A stretch of DNA of 64,000 nt from Chitinivibrionales bacterium (GCA_035516255.1 DATJAL010000002.1:248001-312000); one strand, 5' to 3'. Numbered from the stretch's first letter, positions 32,585-42,640 are shown. Notes: generated by a model not told the origin, from the letters alone. Made by a program: numbers and translations.

Positions 32585-33655
32585 ATGAACGCACGAAAAA
32601 TGAACATTCCAATCATATCGGCAGCGGCCACCGTATGCATCGCCGCGGGTGCGGTGCTCATTGGCTGCAGTGGAAAGGACCCGCAGAAGCAACCAGCGGC
32701 TCTCCAGAACCGCGTCGATTCGGCCATGATCAAGGTGGTTGTTGCCGATGTCAACGAAGGTCCGTTCGAAGACTGGGGCAGCTACTCCGCCGACTTGCGA
32801 GGCATAGAGGATGCGAACCTTATAGCACCGGCGCAGGGCGGTCGCGTCAATTCTGTGAGGCAGGTCGGGACGTATTTCAAAGAGGGCGACGGGCTGTGCG
32901 ATATCGACGGCGATAAGTATGGCGCCGCACTTGAAGCGGCAAAAGCCCAGGTCGCGGTAGCAAAAGGCGATCTCGACAGGGCCACTGCAAACGTTCAGAA
33001 CGGTTCTCTCGGGCGCTCCGCGGTGGACGCGGCCAATCTTGCGTATCAGAACGCGAAAATGGCGCTCGCCACTGCAAGAAGGGCGTGGGAAGACTGCCAG
33101 TGCCAGGCACCGTTTGACGGCATCCTGGTAAGCCGGTATGTCGACAGGTTCCAGACCGTCGCGCCGGGGGCCTCGACGGTCCGGGTATCGCGCATCGGTC
33201 AACTGGAGGCCGTTATCGCCATACCCGAAGCCGAGGCGTTTTCCTACGAGGAAGGGATGAAAACCGAATTCCGGCTGCTCCAGCATCCAGAAAAGCCTTA
33301 TGACGGCGTGCTCAGGAGTCTCGACCGGGCCGTCGATTCAAAATCGAGGACCGTCACGGCCCGCATTGTGGTTTCGAACAGGGACGGCGCACTCAAACCC
33401 GGCATGGTGGGACGCGCGAACATTCTGCGGAAGAAATATGCAAAGGCGATTGTCATTCCGTCAACCGCCCTGGTGCGCCTACAGAACGGGGTTGCGGTGA
33501 TGGTGGTCGAAAACGGAGTCGCCAGACAGCGTATTGTCTCGGTAGGTGCAACAAACACGGACACCTCGCTTATCACGAATGGACTGCACGCCGGCGACAA
33601 GCTGATCGTCGCCGGAGCATTCCAGGTGAGCGACGGTACAAAGGTGGCGTTCTGA
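32585..33655 (+). CDS. RND efflux periplasmic adaptor lipoprotein
   Basis: A 356-residue membrane-fusion protein with a lipoprotein signal ending VLIGC. The order is barrel-sandwich half, a rather short helical hairpin (EAAKAQVAVAKGDLDRA ... AYQNAKMALATARRAWED), the second lipoyl half (CQAPFDGILVSRYVD), then beta-barrel and membrane-proximal domains ending KLIVAGAFQVSDGTKV. Start ATG 32585 follows GGAGG; the longer frame to 32477 overlaps tolC and lacks a signal. It links the RND pump to TolC. Confidence 0.93.
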   Translation: MNARKMNIPIISAAATVCIAAGAVLIGCSGKDPQKQPAALQNRVDSAMIKVVVADVNEGPFEDWGSYSADLRGIEDANLIAPAQGGRVNSVRQVGTYFKEGDGLCDIDGDKYGAALEAAKAQVAVAKGDLDRATANVQNGSLGRSAVDAANLAYQNAKMALATARRAWEDCQCQAPFDGILVSRYVDRFQTVAPGASTVRVSRIGQLEAVIAIPEAEAFSYEEGMKTEFRLLQHPEKPYDGVLRSLDRAVDSKSRTVTARIVVSNRDGALKPGMVGRANILRKKYAKAIVIPSTALVRLQNGVAVMVVENGVARQRIVSVGATNTDTSLITNGLHAGDKLIVAGAFQVSDGTKVAF

Positions 33656-33707
33656 AAGAGCCGCGTGCGAGCGTCGGCTGCGTTTACAAAAGGAAGCGAG
33701 ACGTGCA

Positions 33708-36700
33708 ATGACCAAGTTTGCGCTTAAAAACCCGGTTTCGGTGATCGTGCTTGCGGCGTTGCTGTTCATTACCGGCATGGTGAGCTTCGGCGGATTGAAA
33801 AGGGAATCTTTCCCGGAAATCAAGATACCGTACATTTACGTCACCACGGTCTATTCGGGCGCGAATCCGCCCGAGGTGGAAAATCTCATCACTCAGAAGA
33901 TCGAGGACAAGCTCGACGGCATCGACGGGGTCAAACAGATGACCAGTTCGAGCAACGAGAGCTATTCGACCATTTTCCTCGAATTCCAGCCCACGGTGCA
34001 GGTGGAAGACGCGCTCCGCCGCGTCAAGGACAAGGTGGACCAGGCCAAAAGCGACCTGCCGCTTGACGCGGAAGAACCGATCACCCAGGAGCTCAATTTC
34101 TCCACCATACCGGTTGCCAACATCGCGTTCTACGCCGATTACGACATGGAGCGCCTTGAGAGTCTCGTTAATAACCTTAAGGACCGAATGGAGAAAATCC
34201 CGGGCGTTCTTGAGGCCAAGGTGCTTGGAAAGCAGGAAAAAGAAATTGCCGTGGATGTCGACCCCGCGCTGCTGAGGGAGTACGGATTGACGTTGTCGGA
34301 CATATCCAAAGCCATAACGAACCAGCATACCAACGTTCCCGGCGGCACCATGATCACCTCGGGTTACCGGTTTTCCATAAAGATCACGGGTGAGCTGACC
34401 GATCCCGACCAGTTCAACGACCTCATCGTGCGTTCGGTAAACGACAGGATGATCCGGATCAAGGACGTGGCCAAGGTATCATTCACCTACACCCGCGACC
34501 GGCAGACCATCTCGCGCACCAACGGAAGACCGTCGCTCACTCTCACGGTTGCGAAGCGCACCGGAGAAGACATCGTCCGCATCGTCGATGAAGCAAAGAA
34601 GGTCATTGCCGAAGACCAGCAGCACTGGCCGGCGGGGACGCATTACGAAGTCTTCTACGACATGTCGAAAAACATCCGGCAGATGGTCTCCGAGCTGGAA
34701 AACCACCTTCTCATGGGAATCCTGCTCGTGCTGCTGGTGTTGAGTTTCTTTCTCGGCGTGCGCAACTCGCTGTTCATTTCCACGGCGATCCCGTTCTCCA
34801 TGTCCATCGGGTTTATTGTGCTGAGTCAGCTTGACGTTACGCTCAACATGGTGGTTCTTTTCTCGCTGGTGATGGTGCTGGGAATGCTGGTGGACGACGG
34901 CATTGTCGTGGTGGAAAACATCTACAGGCATTTGGGAATGGGCAAGAGCAGGCACCAGGCTGCCCTCGACGGGACACGGGAAGTAATGGTGCCGGTATTT
35001 ACCGCGACGCTCACCACGGTCGCGGCCTTCACGCCCGTGCTTTTCATGCCGGGCGTGATGGGCGAATTCCTGAAATACCTTCCGGAAACGGTCGGAATAA
35101 CACTGTCGGGCTCACTGTTTGTCGCCTTCATCTTCAACCCGGTGTTCGCTTCGCTGACCATGTCGAACAAGGAGGCCCACAAGCTTGACGGCGAGGAAAA
35201 AGGCTGGTTCGAGCGGTTCAAGGAATTTTACAGAAATGTCCTGCGCCGCTCCCTTAAGCATCCGTGGATCCTTGCCGCATTCTGCCTTGCCTTCGTCTTG
35301 TCCGGCATTTTCGCCTATTTCAAATTCGGGCCCGGTGTCGTATTCTTTCCTGTGATCGAGCCCGATGTTGCGTCGGTACAGATCGAGGGTCCGCTTTCGC
35401 AGGACATTGCAATAACCGATGCGATGATCAGGAAACCAGAGTCGGTTGTGCTGTCGATGCCTCCGCGTGTTGCTTCGGTAAAGACCGTAAACACCATTGT
35501 CGGCTCCGGAAAAACGTCGAGGATGGTTTCAAGCGCCCAGGCGGAAAGCAACAAGGGGTACCTCGACATCGTTTTCAAGGATTTCGAAGAACGCGACGTT
35601 TCGTCTTATAAAACCATGAAATGGCTCGAAGACACCCTTCGCGGCATTGTTCCGGGATGGAAATTACAGGTGATAAAGCAGGCCATGGGACCTCCGACGG
35701 GAAAAGCGGTGGAGCTGGAAATAGGCGGCGACGATTATGCGCAGCTGAGTCTTCTTGCCGACAGCATCATGGCTGTTATCCGCACCGTGCCCGGACTGAC
35801 GAACGTTACGACGGACTACGACCCTGCGCGACCGGAGATCCGCGTCAACGTGGACCGCGAGCAGGCAAAACGCATGGGATTCTCCACCCTCGATGTCGCA
35901 TCGGCGGTCCGCGGCTCGATTTACGGATACGAAGCGGCGAAGTACCGTGTGGGAAAGGACGAGTATAAAATAATGGTGCGGCTCGCGCCCGACGTGCGCG
36001 AAAACCTGAACGGGCTCAACGAAATCGTGATCTCCAAGGACGGAAAGGAAGCGCCGCTGTCAAGCGTTGCAACAATTGCCCAGGGAGCCAACATCGCGTC
36101 GATAAAGCATATCGACGGCAAGCGCTCCATCCAGGTTACCGCCGAACTCGCCCCCGGACAGAAAGACGAACGCGGTCCGAAGGCGATGGCGGTTGCGGCC
36201 GTCAGGAAAATCCGTGCACCCGCCGGGTATAGCGTGCGCCCCGGCAGCGGCAACAGGATGCAGGCCGAATCCAGCAGTTTTCTTGTCAAAGCGTTTTTTG
36301 TCGCGATGGGACTTGTGTTCCTCACCATGGTGTTCCAGTTCAATTCGCTGTATCAGCCGTTCCTTATTCTCATCGGCATCTTTCTTTCGCTTGGCGGAGT
36401 GTTCTGGGGGCTGCTGATCACCAACAAATTCTCTGCGTTTGTCAATCTCATTACGGCCGGCAGGGCGGACATGCGCGACGTGACGTTTGCAATCCTGATG
36501 AGCGGCGTGGGCATTATTGCGCTGGCGGGGGTGGTGGCCAAAAACGGCATCGTTCTCATCGACTTCATGAACCGGCTCAAAAAAAGCGGCCGCCCGCTGC
36601 ACGAAGCGGTCGTCGAAGGCGGCGCCACCCGTCTGCGTCCCGTGCTTCTGACCGCCATCACGGCCATGATCGGCCTGCTGCCTCTGGCGACGGGGTACGG

Positions 36701-36890
36701 CATTGATTTTCTTCACCTCGGTTTCATGTCTCGCTCGGCCACCACGCAGTGGTGGGCTCCCATGGCATGGGCGATTTTCTGGGGGTTGCTGTTCAATACC
36801 CTGCTCGTCCTCATTGTGACCCCGACATTCTATTATACGTGGGAAAACTGGCGCGCCAAGGTAAAATCACGCAAACTCGCAAAGTCTTAG
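33708..36890 (+). CDS. HAE1-family RND efflux pump, inner-membrane subunit
   Basis: A 1060-residue proton-driven pump of the AcrB type, full length. Twelve membrane helices surround two periplasmic domains. The proton-relay pair DD lies in helix 4 (LGMLVDDGIVVVENIYR, about residue 395) and the partner lysine in helix 10 (VVAKNGIVLIDF, about 945). Family motifs ESFPEIKIPYIYVTTVYSGA and DALRRVKDKVDQAKSDLP are clear. A 50-base gap follows the adaptor gene. Substrate unknown; sequence style is closer to environmental SwrC/HAE1-type pumps than to AcrB itself (impression). Confidence 0.95.
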   Translation: MTKFALKNPVSVIVLAALLFITGMVSFGGLKRESFPEIKIPYIYVTTVYSGANPPEVENLITQKIEDKLDGIDGVKQMTSSSNESYSTIFLEFQPTVQVEDALRRVKDKVDQAKSDLPLDAEEPITQELNFSTIPVANIAFYADYDMERLESLVNNLKDRMEKIPGVLEAKVLGKQEKEIAVDVDPALLREYGLTLSDISKAITNQHTNVPGGTMITSGYRFSIKITGELTDPDQFNDLIVRSVNDRMIRIKDVAKVSFTYTRDRQTISRTNGRPSLTLTVAKRTGEDIVRIVDEAKKVIAEDQQHWPAGTHYEVFYDMSKNIRQMVSELENHLLMGILLVLLVLSFFLGVRNSLFISTAIPFSMSIGFIVLSQLDVTLNMVVLFSLVMVLGMLVDDGIVVVENIYRHLGMGKSRHQAALDGTREVMVPVFTATLTTVAAFTPVLFMPGVMGEFLKYLPETVGITLSGSLFVAFIFNPVFASLTMSNKEAHKLDGEEKGWFERFKEFYRNVLRRSLKHPWILAAFCLAFVLSGIFAYFKFGPGVVFFPVIEPDVASVQIEGPLSQDIAITDAMIRKPESVVLSMPPRVASVKTVNTIVGSGKTSRMVSSAQAESNKGYLDIVFKDFEERDVSSYKTMKWLEDTLRGIVPGWKLQVIKQAMGPPTGKAVELEIGGDDYAQLSLLADSIMAVIRTVPGLTNVTTDYDPARPEIRVNVDREQAKRMGFSTLDVASAVRGSIYGYEAAKYRVGKDEYKIMVRLAPDVRENLNGLNEIVISKDGKEAPLSSVATIAQGANIASIKHIDGKRSIQVTAELAPGQKDERGPKAMAVAAVRKIRAPAGYSVRPGSGNRMQAESSSFLVKAFFVAMGLVFLTMVFQFNSLYQPFLILIGIFLSLGGVFWGLLITNKFSAFVNLITAGRADMRDVTFAILMSGVGIIALAGVVAKNGIVLIDFMNRLKKSGRPLHEAVVEGGATRLRPVLLTAITAMIGLLPLATGYGIDFLHLGFMSRSATTQWWAPMAWAIFWGLLFNTLLVLIVTPTFYYTWENWRAKVKSRKLAKS

Positions 36891-37066
36891 CCGGCGCATA
36901 AAACGGCATGCCAGGCTTCAACGGCAATAGGGTTTTTTCCCGCCTTGTTGCGCAGGAAACCTTTTCCAATGAGACAACTGAGCGGCTGATGTTGTAAGAC
37001 CGCAAAAAAACAATGTATTTTGAAATAAAAAATCGGGGCGATTCTTATTAACAAACAGGAACAACG

Positions 37067-38500
37067 ATGGCAAAAGTCCTTTTTGTCGAGCCGCCGCCCA
37101 CCCTTGATTGGACCGTAGGGTCCAAAGTATCGAAGGCGGGAAGGCGCCATCCCTGCCTGAACGAGACCGGCGAACAGGTGTACAGCTACCAGAACCTTTC
37201 CTGCGCCGCGGTCCTCCGCAATTCCGGCCATGCCGTTGCATACCTTCATTGTCCCACACTGCAGCTCGATCTCAAAATGACTAAGGACGAAATTTCAAAA
37301 CGCAGGCCCGACGCGCTGGTCATCATGGTCGAGCACATCAATGCGCCCGTGGCGTGGGAGGTGAGCAGGCACGCAAAAGATTCAGGAATCACCGTGATCT
37401 GGGTGGGGCCGTTCGTAACGGCGCTGCACGAAAACGAAATCAAGCGCGCATGCGCTGATTTTATCCTGCGCAGGGAATGGGACTACTCGGTGGGGCGTCT
37501 GCTCGACACGCTCAAAAACGGAAAAGACTTTTCAGAGATAAGAGGTCTCACCTGGAAAGACCCATTGGGTGCGGTGAGGATCAATGAAGACGAGCCCGCC
37601 GTCGAAGACCTCGACCGCCTTCCCATCCCGGCGTATGATCTTCTTGATTTAGGCAAATTCTACGAAAGCGTCTTTGTCGCGTTCCCGGCGGCCACCATGA
37701 TCACCTCGCGCGGCTGCCCGTTCAACTGCATCTTTTGCTCGTACCCGCAAACGATCTACGGCCACAAGCACCGCGCCATGTCGCCGGAGCGGGTGGTGCG
37801 GGAGATCGAGTATCTGGTCAACGACCGCGGCGTGAAGGAAATCCGCATCGACGACGACACCTTCAACATCGACCGCCAGCGCGTTATTGACATATGCAAA
37901 CTCATGGTCGAGCGAAAAGTGAAAGTTGCCTACTCGGTGCAGGCGCGCGCCCAGCTCATGACCGAGGAAATGGCATACTGGCTCAAAAAATCGGGGTGCC
38001 GCATGGTGCTCTACGGCGTGGAATCGGGCAATGAGGAGGTGCTCAAACACATGCGCAAGCGCACCACCAAGGACGAGATACGGCGCGGCGTGGCCATCGC
38101 CAAGAAGCACGGCATCGACGTGCTCAACTGCATCATGCTCGGGTTTTACTGGGATACCAGAGAGACCATGGAGGAATCCATCCGCTTCGCCTTTGAGCTG
38201 AACGCCGAGTTCACGCAGGTGTCGGCGCCCACGCCGCTGCCCGGCACCGATTATTACAAGCTTCTTAAGGAAAACAACTGCCTTCTAACCGAGGAATGGG
38301 ACCAGCACGACAGCGTGCACCATTCAGCGGTTGCGCTGCCCAACCTTTCGAACGAGGAGATCAACCGCTATCTTACCTCGTTTTACCGCAGGTATTACCG
38401 GAGGCCGAAATATTTGTGGATGATGGCGCTGCGGGCGCTGCGGTCGTGGGGGAATTTTACGCAGAGCGTGAGGAAGGCCAATGTGTTGTTTACAAAATAA
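37067..38500 (+). CDS. B12-binding-type radical SAM protein
   Basis: A 477-residue enzyme with an N-terminal cobalamin-binding-like domain (1-150; LVIMVEHINAPVAWEV, VIWVGPFVTAL) and a radical SAM core with TSRGCPFNCIFCSYP (CxxxCxxC, about 210-217), IRIDDDTFNIDR and MVLYGVESGNEEVLKHMRK. The C-terminus has the PTPLPGTDYYKLLKE signature of the same class. A DxHxxG cobalamin motif is not obvious. Relatives act on lipids (hopanoid, glycerol lipid) and natural products; the substrate here is open. It follows the RND pump by 176 bases on the same strand. Confidence 0.87.
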   Translation: MAKVLFVEPPPTLDWTVGSKVSKAGRRHPCLNETGEQVYSYQNLSCAAVLRNSGHAVAYLHCPTLQLDLKMTKDEISKRRPDALVIMVEHINAPVAWEVSRHAKDSGITVIWVGPFVTALHENEIKRACADFILRREWDYSVGRLLDTLKNGKDFSEIRGLTWKDPLGAVRINEDEPAVEDLDRLPIPAYDLLDLGKFYESVFVAFPAATMITSRGCPFNCIFCSYPQTIYGHKHRAMSPERVVREIEYLVNDRGVKEIRIDDDTFNIDRQRVIDICKLMVERKVKVAYSVQARAQLMTEEMAYWLKKSGCRMVLYGVESGNEEVLKHMRKRTTKDEIRRGVAIAKKHGIDVLNCIMLGFYWDTRETMEESIRFAFELNAEFTQVSAPTPLPGTDYYKLLKENNCLLTEEWDQHDSVHHSAVALPNLSNEEINRYLTSFYRRYYRRPKYLWMMALRALRSWGNFTQSVRKANVLFTK

Positions 38501-38863
38501 AAATCGGCCTTTTGATGCCGGTACCGCTGATGGCCCTCGCGCAAAGACGGCGATGTCGGTGTGGCGGGGCTGACGTGCACAGGCACGATTTTACCCGCGG
38601 CAATGATGACATCCTCGAATCACTGTAAGGAATCGTCCGGTACGATACCGTGGAGTCGCTTGTTGTCAAGTATCGTGCACGGCAATCGATATCCGGAATG
38701 TCTAAATATAGATCCGCGGCTAAATCCTGTTGGCGGAGTGGCGCAGTATTAAAAGCCGGTTCTGCAAAGGTAGTGAGCCCGTCTTGAGGAGACCTTGTCA
38801 TCCAATCGCATTGTACATCGCTCAGGCATCAATCATTTTCCCCCGCTTCTCATGGCGACCCTC
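38501..38863. other. 363-base gap without a convincing gene
   Basis: No frame has a good start, ribosome site and codon pattern. One plus-strand frame (38533-38752) is open for about 70 codons and includes ECLNIDPRLNPVGG, which might be the tail of a lost gene. No tRNA or terminator with T-run is seen. Confidence 0.4.
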
Positions 38864-39988
38864 TCAGTGCATCACACCCGGCACAAGCGAGATCAGGATT
38901 TCCAGAAAGATGAGCGCGATGATGATCCATTCGAGCATTTCGAGGCGCTGGCTCGCGGCGGTGTCGTGGATCTGTTTATAGAAATCCTCTATGGTGTCGA
39001 GCTTGCGGAGGATGCTCGAGTTCCATTCGCTGACGTGGAACCGCTGTGAGGCGAGCCGGTACACCCGCGCCAGGAACTGGTCGCCCAGGAGTTTTGGCGC
39101 GTTGCTCACGCGTTCGAAAAGAATGGCGCCCTCGAGTTGCATGGTCGATATGCGGCGCGCGATGCGCGGCGTCCATCCGGGCACGAGGCGCAGGAGCCTT
39201 TGCGGCCGCGCCGACAACTCAAACGATGTATCGAGCGATGAATCAAGCTGGTAATCGAGAAAGCGGAGCTCGAGCAGCTCGATGTTGGCGAATTCAAGCA
39301 CGGAACGTATGTCTTCGGCATCACGGTCGAAGATCATGGCCGCGTTCCAGTCCACCAGGGTGACGTCGCCGTCGCCGTAGGAGATGCGGCAGGTGAGCGC
39401 GTCCGCGGTTTCCGATTCGGAAAGCGATCTGCGCTCGGCGCGCAGGACCTGGGCAAGCAGGGCGCCGGCGCGTTCGTGGAGCGTTGCGGCAGGACCTCCA
39501 AGCTCGAAATCGCCGATTTCGAAGATAAGATAGTCTTCCACGGGCACCGATACGAGCGGGTGATCAATGGCGTCGCCGAGCGCCTTGGTGACGTTGCTGG
39601 CCCTGCGGCGCGCTTCCGCGGGCAAGGTCTCGCTTTCGTCCACCGCGATGCTCAGGTCGCGCAAGTCGGCAAGAGCGCCCGACACGGGGATGTCGTAGGA
39701 AATAGACAGCGCGCCGAAATCGTAGAAGGTAAGCGATACGGCCCGCGACAACTCGCGGCCGCCGATACTCGGGATTTCCCGCGAGACCTGTACAACGGAG
39801 AGCGGCTGCGGGTCAAAGCCGAAATACTTGGGCGCGCGACGGTTTTTATTCAGCAGCGTTGCATGGCCGCCGAGCGCGGGAATGCGTTCCAGGCATTTCG
39901 ACAGATTGGTGGCCCTGCCGATGTCGAAGGCATATAAAACGTGGCATATTCCTTTGCCGATCGTCACAGGCTCTCCGCTGCTTTTCAT
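38864..39988 (-). CDS. DUF155 / RMD1-RMND1-like protein
   Basis: A 374-residue protein. The C-terminal third matches the DUF155 family: LLGDQFLARVYRLASQRF, then WNSSILRKLDTIEDFYKQIHD and the final anchor RLEMLEWIIIALIFLEILISL, a membrane helix near residues 350-368. The central part VPVEDYLIFEIGDFELG and the DRDAEDIRSVLEFANIELLELRFLDYQLD stretch fit the same fold. In eukaryotes RMND1 sits at the mitochondrial inner membrane; the bacterial role is unknown. It is alone on its strand, 84 bases after the MFS gene start region. Confidence 0.78.
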   Translation of the reverse strand: MKSSGEPVTIGKGICHVLYAFDIGRATNLSKCLERIPALGGHATLLNKNRRAPKYFGFDPQPLSVVQVSREIPSIGGRELSRAVSLTFYDFGALSISYDIPVSGALADLRDLSIAVDESETLPAEARRRASNVTKALGDAIDHPLVSVPVEDYLIFEIGDFELGGPAATLHERAGALLAQVLRAERRSLSESETADALTCRISYGDGDVTLVDWNAAMIFDRDAEDIRSVLEFANIELLELRFLDYQLDSSLDTSFELSARPQRLLRLVPGWTPRIARRISTMQLEGAILFERVSNAPKLLGDQFLARVYRLASQRFHVSEWNSSILRKLDTIEDFYKQIHDTAASQRLEMLEWIIIALIFLEILISLVPGVMH

Positions 39989-40072
39989 GGGCCATCCTGA
40001 TGGGAAATTTTAAATTAAAATAACCGCCGCGACGGAAAAGCGTGAAGGATATTTGAGGGGATGAAGCAAAAC

Positions 40073-41377
40073 CTACGAAACAGCCTTTTCCTCCTCTTTA
40101 ATCGGCACCCAGAACAACAGCGTCATCGCCGGGATTGAAACGCAGAACGCCATGATAAACATGTTGAGGTAGCCCATGCGCTCGACGATCACGCCTCCGA
40201 ACCCTCCAAAAAACGTCGAGAACAGCGACATGATGGCAGACCCCACCGCATAATGCGCGGCCTTGAATTGTGGTTTACAGGTGCGCAGGATGAAAACGAT
40301 GAGCACCGCGTTTCCGAGTCCGGCGGCAAGCTGCTCGTAGCAGTGGACGGCCGCGATGGTGGCCAGCCCCGAGGCGGTGGAGGCAAGGGGCTTTTGGTAG
40401 GCGAGCCAAATATAGGCCCAGATATTTAAGTTCATGAGGATGGTCAGCGGCCAGATCGCCTTTTTAAGCCCGGTCTTTTTTATCCATATCCCGCCGATCG
40501 AAGTCCCCGCGATCGCGCCGAACGCGCCGAGGAGCCCGGACAGCCATGAGAGCTGCCCTTTGGTGACCCCGAGTTCACGCATGAGAAAAGGCGTCCCCAT
40601 GGAAAACAGGATTTCGTCCCCCACTTTGTAAAAGACGATGAAGACGAGGATGAGAATGAACCGGTCCTGTTTGCTGTAAGTGACGAACGCGCCATAAAAT
40701 TTTCTCAGGATTCCAACCAGCGAAATATTTTCATCCGGCCTTTTGTGCTCGACGCGGGGGAGATGCCGTAAATGGAAAAGAGTGCAGCCAAGCATTGCCA
40801 GGCCGGCGCAACCGAATGCCCAGCCCCACGGTGCGTAGTTATTGCCGGGATATAATCTGGAGAACGCAAACGCGGCGGCAATTCCAACGAGCCCGCTCCT
40901 CGCAAGGATCATGGCGATCCGGTAGGCGAAAACGCGGTAGCCCGTGTATGCGGCCTGGTCAGACCGGTCGGGAAGGCCCTCCATGTAATAGCCGTCTATC
41001 GAAATGTCGTTCGTGGCGGAAAGGAACGCGAGAATGACAAATAAGAGCGCGATGAGTGCGATAAATCCCGCCGGCGAGCCCTGAGCCGGGATGATGAAAT
41101 TGATAAAAGCGATAAGGGCGGTGAAGAGCGTAATGAGCGCCTGAACGCCGATCATCCAGCCGCGTTTAGTGCCCAAAATGTCAATGAAGGGGGCCCAGAT
41201 GAATTTCACATTCCAGGGGATGCCGAGGAAATTAAGATACCCGATATACCGTTCTTTCATGCCGATGTCGGTAAAAAACACCGACGACATGAGCCGGATG
41301 ATGCCGAAGGGAAGCCCTTCGGCGAAATAGGTGGTGAAACACCAGATCGAAGGTTTTGCAAGCGGGGATTCTTTCAT
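40073..41377 (-). CDS. AmpG-like MFS transporter
   Basis: A 434-residue permease with 12 hydrophobic segments. The N-terminus (TYFAEGLPFGIIRLMSSVFF, LGIPWNVKFIWAPFIDILG) is characteristic of the AmpG/PAT branch, which brings in muropeptides or exchanges acetyl-CoA and siderophores. The central loop around KTGLKKAIWPLTIL and the second half repeat the MFS pattern. No peptidoglycan-recycling gene is next to it, so the substrate is open. A terminator for the upstream gene lies just before its start. Confidence 0.87.
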   Translation of the reverse strand: MKESPLAKPSIWCFTTYFAEGLPFGIIRLMSSVFFTDIGMKERYIGYLNFLGIPWNVKFIWAPFIDILGTKRGWMIGVQALITLFTALIAFINFIIPAQGSPAGFIALIALLFVILAFLSATNDISIDGYYMEGLPDRSDQAAYTGYRVFAYRIAMILARSGLVGIAAAFAFSRLYPGNNYAPWGWAFGCAGLAMLGCTLFHLRHLPRVEHKRPDENISLVGILRKFYGAFVTYSKQDRFILILVFIVFYKVGDEILFSMGTPFLMRELGVTKGQLSWLSGLLGAFGAIAGTSIGGIWIKKTGLKKAIWPLTILMNLNIWAYIWLAYQKPLASTASGLATIAAVHCYEQLAAGLGNAVLIVFILRTCKPQFKAAHYAVGSAIMSLFSTFFGGFGGVIVERMGYLNMFIMAFCVSIPAMTLLFWVPIKEEEKAVS

Positions 41378-41383
41378 ATCGGT

Positions 41384-41414
41384 AAATAAAAATAGGGTCC
41401 GCCATGGCGGACCC
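41384..41414 (-). terminator. Rho-independent terminator after the TolB-like gene
   Basis: A perfect palindrome GGGTCCGC-CATG-GCGGACCC (41395-41414) is followed on the minus strand by TATTTTTATTT. It lies 26 bases after the stop of the TolB-like gene and 7 bases upstream of the MFS start codon. Confidence 0.8.
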
Positions 41415-41440
41415 CGTGAAAAATCGAGTACGGAATTCTA

Positions 41441-42478
41441 CTACTTCGCGATGAAAATATCCGGCCACCGGTCGTTGCCGGTGTGGTAGGTCAGCCGCAC
41501 CGCCTTGTCCTGCGGCGTGCCGATTTTCCAGATATAAATTTCATAATCATAAATATCGTGCTCCTGGCCGAGGATCGTGGCGCCCCATACCATCCACTGG
41601 CCGTCGGCGCTGATCTGCGGGAAATACTCATGGGAACGGCGGCCGGGCAGGTCCATGAACCTGAATTTCTTGTCCACGGCCAGGCCCGCCGGGATCGCCA
41701 GTGGCTTTCCATTGGCGTCAACGTCGATCTTCAGCTCCTCGGTGCTGCCGTTGCCCTGGCCTTCGTTCATGCGGATAACGGCCTTGTTGTCGGGGAACCA
41801 CGAGATCTCGCAGCCGGCGCCGGTGGTGTACCATTCTTTTCTGTCAAAATTCCATATGCCGGTCTGGCGCGAGGTGCCGCGCAGGGTGATGGCGAGGCAT
41901 TTGCCGTTCGGCGATAGTTCCGGCTGCTGCGCCCAGGTGTTCTTCTTGAACTGTTTCTCGGCGTCGAAAATCTCCTTTTCCTCTCCGGAGGCGAGGCACT
42001 TGATGAACACCTTCGACGCGCGCGCGAACACGATGGAGTCTCCGGTGGGCCGCCACGTTCCCCACACCGCGTTCTCCGCGACTTTTTTCTCGCCCGTGCC
42101 GTCGGGCTTGACGGTCCAGAGGTCCCATTTGTCGTTCTTCTCGGCGTCTTCCTCCGGGACCCAGCCCGATTTGCTGCGGCAGAAGAGAATGGCGGCGCCG
42201 TCGGGCGAGAAGCGCGGGAACCAGTCGACGTTGTTCGGCGTGTTGGTGACGGGTTTCTGGTCGGAGCCGTCGGCGTTCATGATCCAAATATCGTGCTTGG
42301 TGTTGGCGCGCGAGGTCGACCAGACGATCTTTCCGTTCAGCTTTCCCTTGAACGCATCGAGAAGCTTCTGCTCGTCGCCGGACGGCTTGGCCGGTGATCC
42401 GAGCGGCGCTTCCTGGGCAAGAAGCAGGGAAAAGGATGCGAGAACGCAGCCCGCGATGAAAAGTAATTTTTTATGCAT
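41441..42478 (-). CDS. Periplasmic TolB-like beta-propeller protein
   Basis: A 345-residue exported protein (signal 1-21, ending LLLAQ). It holds at least four WD40/PD40-type blades, with repeats of the kind HDIWIMNADGSDQKPVTN, DWFPRFSPDGAAILFCRS, ELSPNGKCLAITLRG and YFPQISADGQWMVWG. Propellers of this type bind proteins or sugars at the envelope. It ends at a strong terminator. The gap of 162 bases upstream, with a half palindromic repeat, separates it from the acylation operon. Confidence 0.85.
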   Translation of the reverse strand: MHKKLLFIAGCVLASFSLLLAQEAPLGSPAKPSGDEQKLLDAFKGKLNGKIVWSTSRANTKHDIWIMNADGSDQKPVTNTPNNVDWFPRFSPDGAAILFCRSKSGWVPEEDAEKNDKWDLWTVKPDGTGEKKVAENAVWGTWRPTGDSIVFARASKVFIKCLASGEEKEIFDAEKQFKKNTWAQQPELSPNGKCLAITLRGTSRQTGIWNFDRKEWYTTGAGCEISWFPDNKAVIRMNEGQGNGSTEELKIDVDANGKPLAIPAGLAVDKKFRFMDLPGRRSHEYFPQISADGQWMVWGATILGQEHDIYDYEIYIWKIGTPQDKAVRLTYHTGNDRWPDIFIAK

Positions 42479-42593
42479 GTGGACTCCTTTGAAGTGAGAT
42501 ATGGTGATTGGATTACCTGAAAATAATTGTCACTGAATTGGATTAAAAGATTCTTTCCACTGTTACTTTTAAACAACCATCAATCCTTAGAGT

Positions 42594-42615
42594 GTCATTC
42601 CCACGAAAGCGGGAA
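42594..42615. repeat. REP-like half element (copy 2)
   Basis: GTCATTCCCACGAAAGCGGG followed by AA, a single half of the palindromic repeat seen at 27.3, 48.5 and 57.5 kb, between the TolB-like gene and the SGNH gene. Confidence 0.7.
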
Positions 42616-42640
42616 ACAATATCCATAAAGTTACCCTTAA

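Noticed and set aside
38561-38752. 63-codon plus-strand gene
   Set aside because: No ribosome site, no recognisable start, and no match I can name; kept only as a possible remnant.
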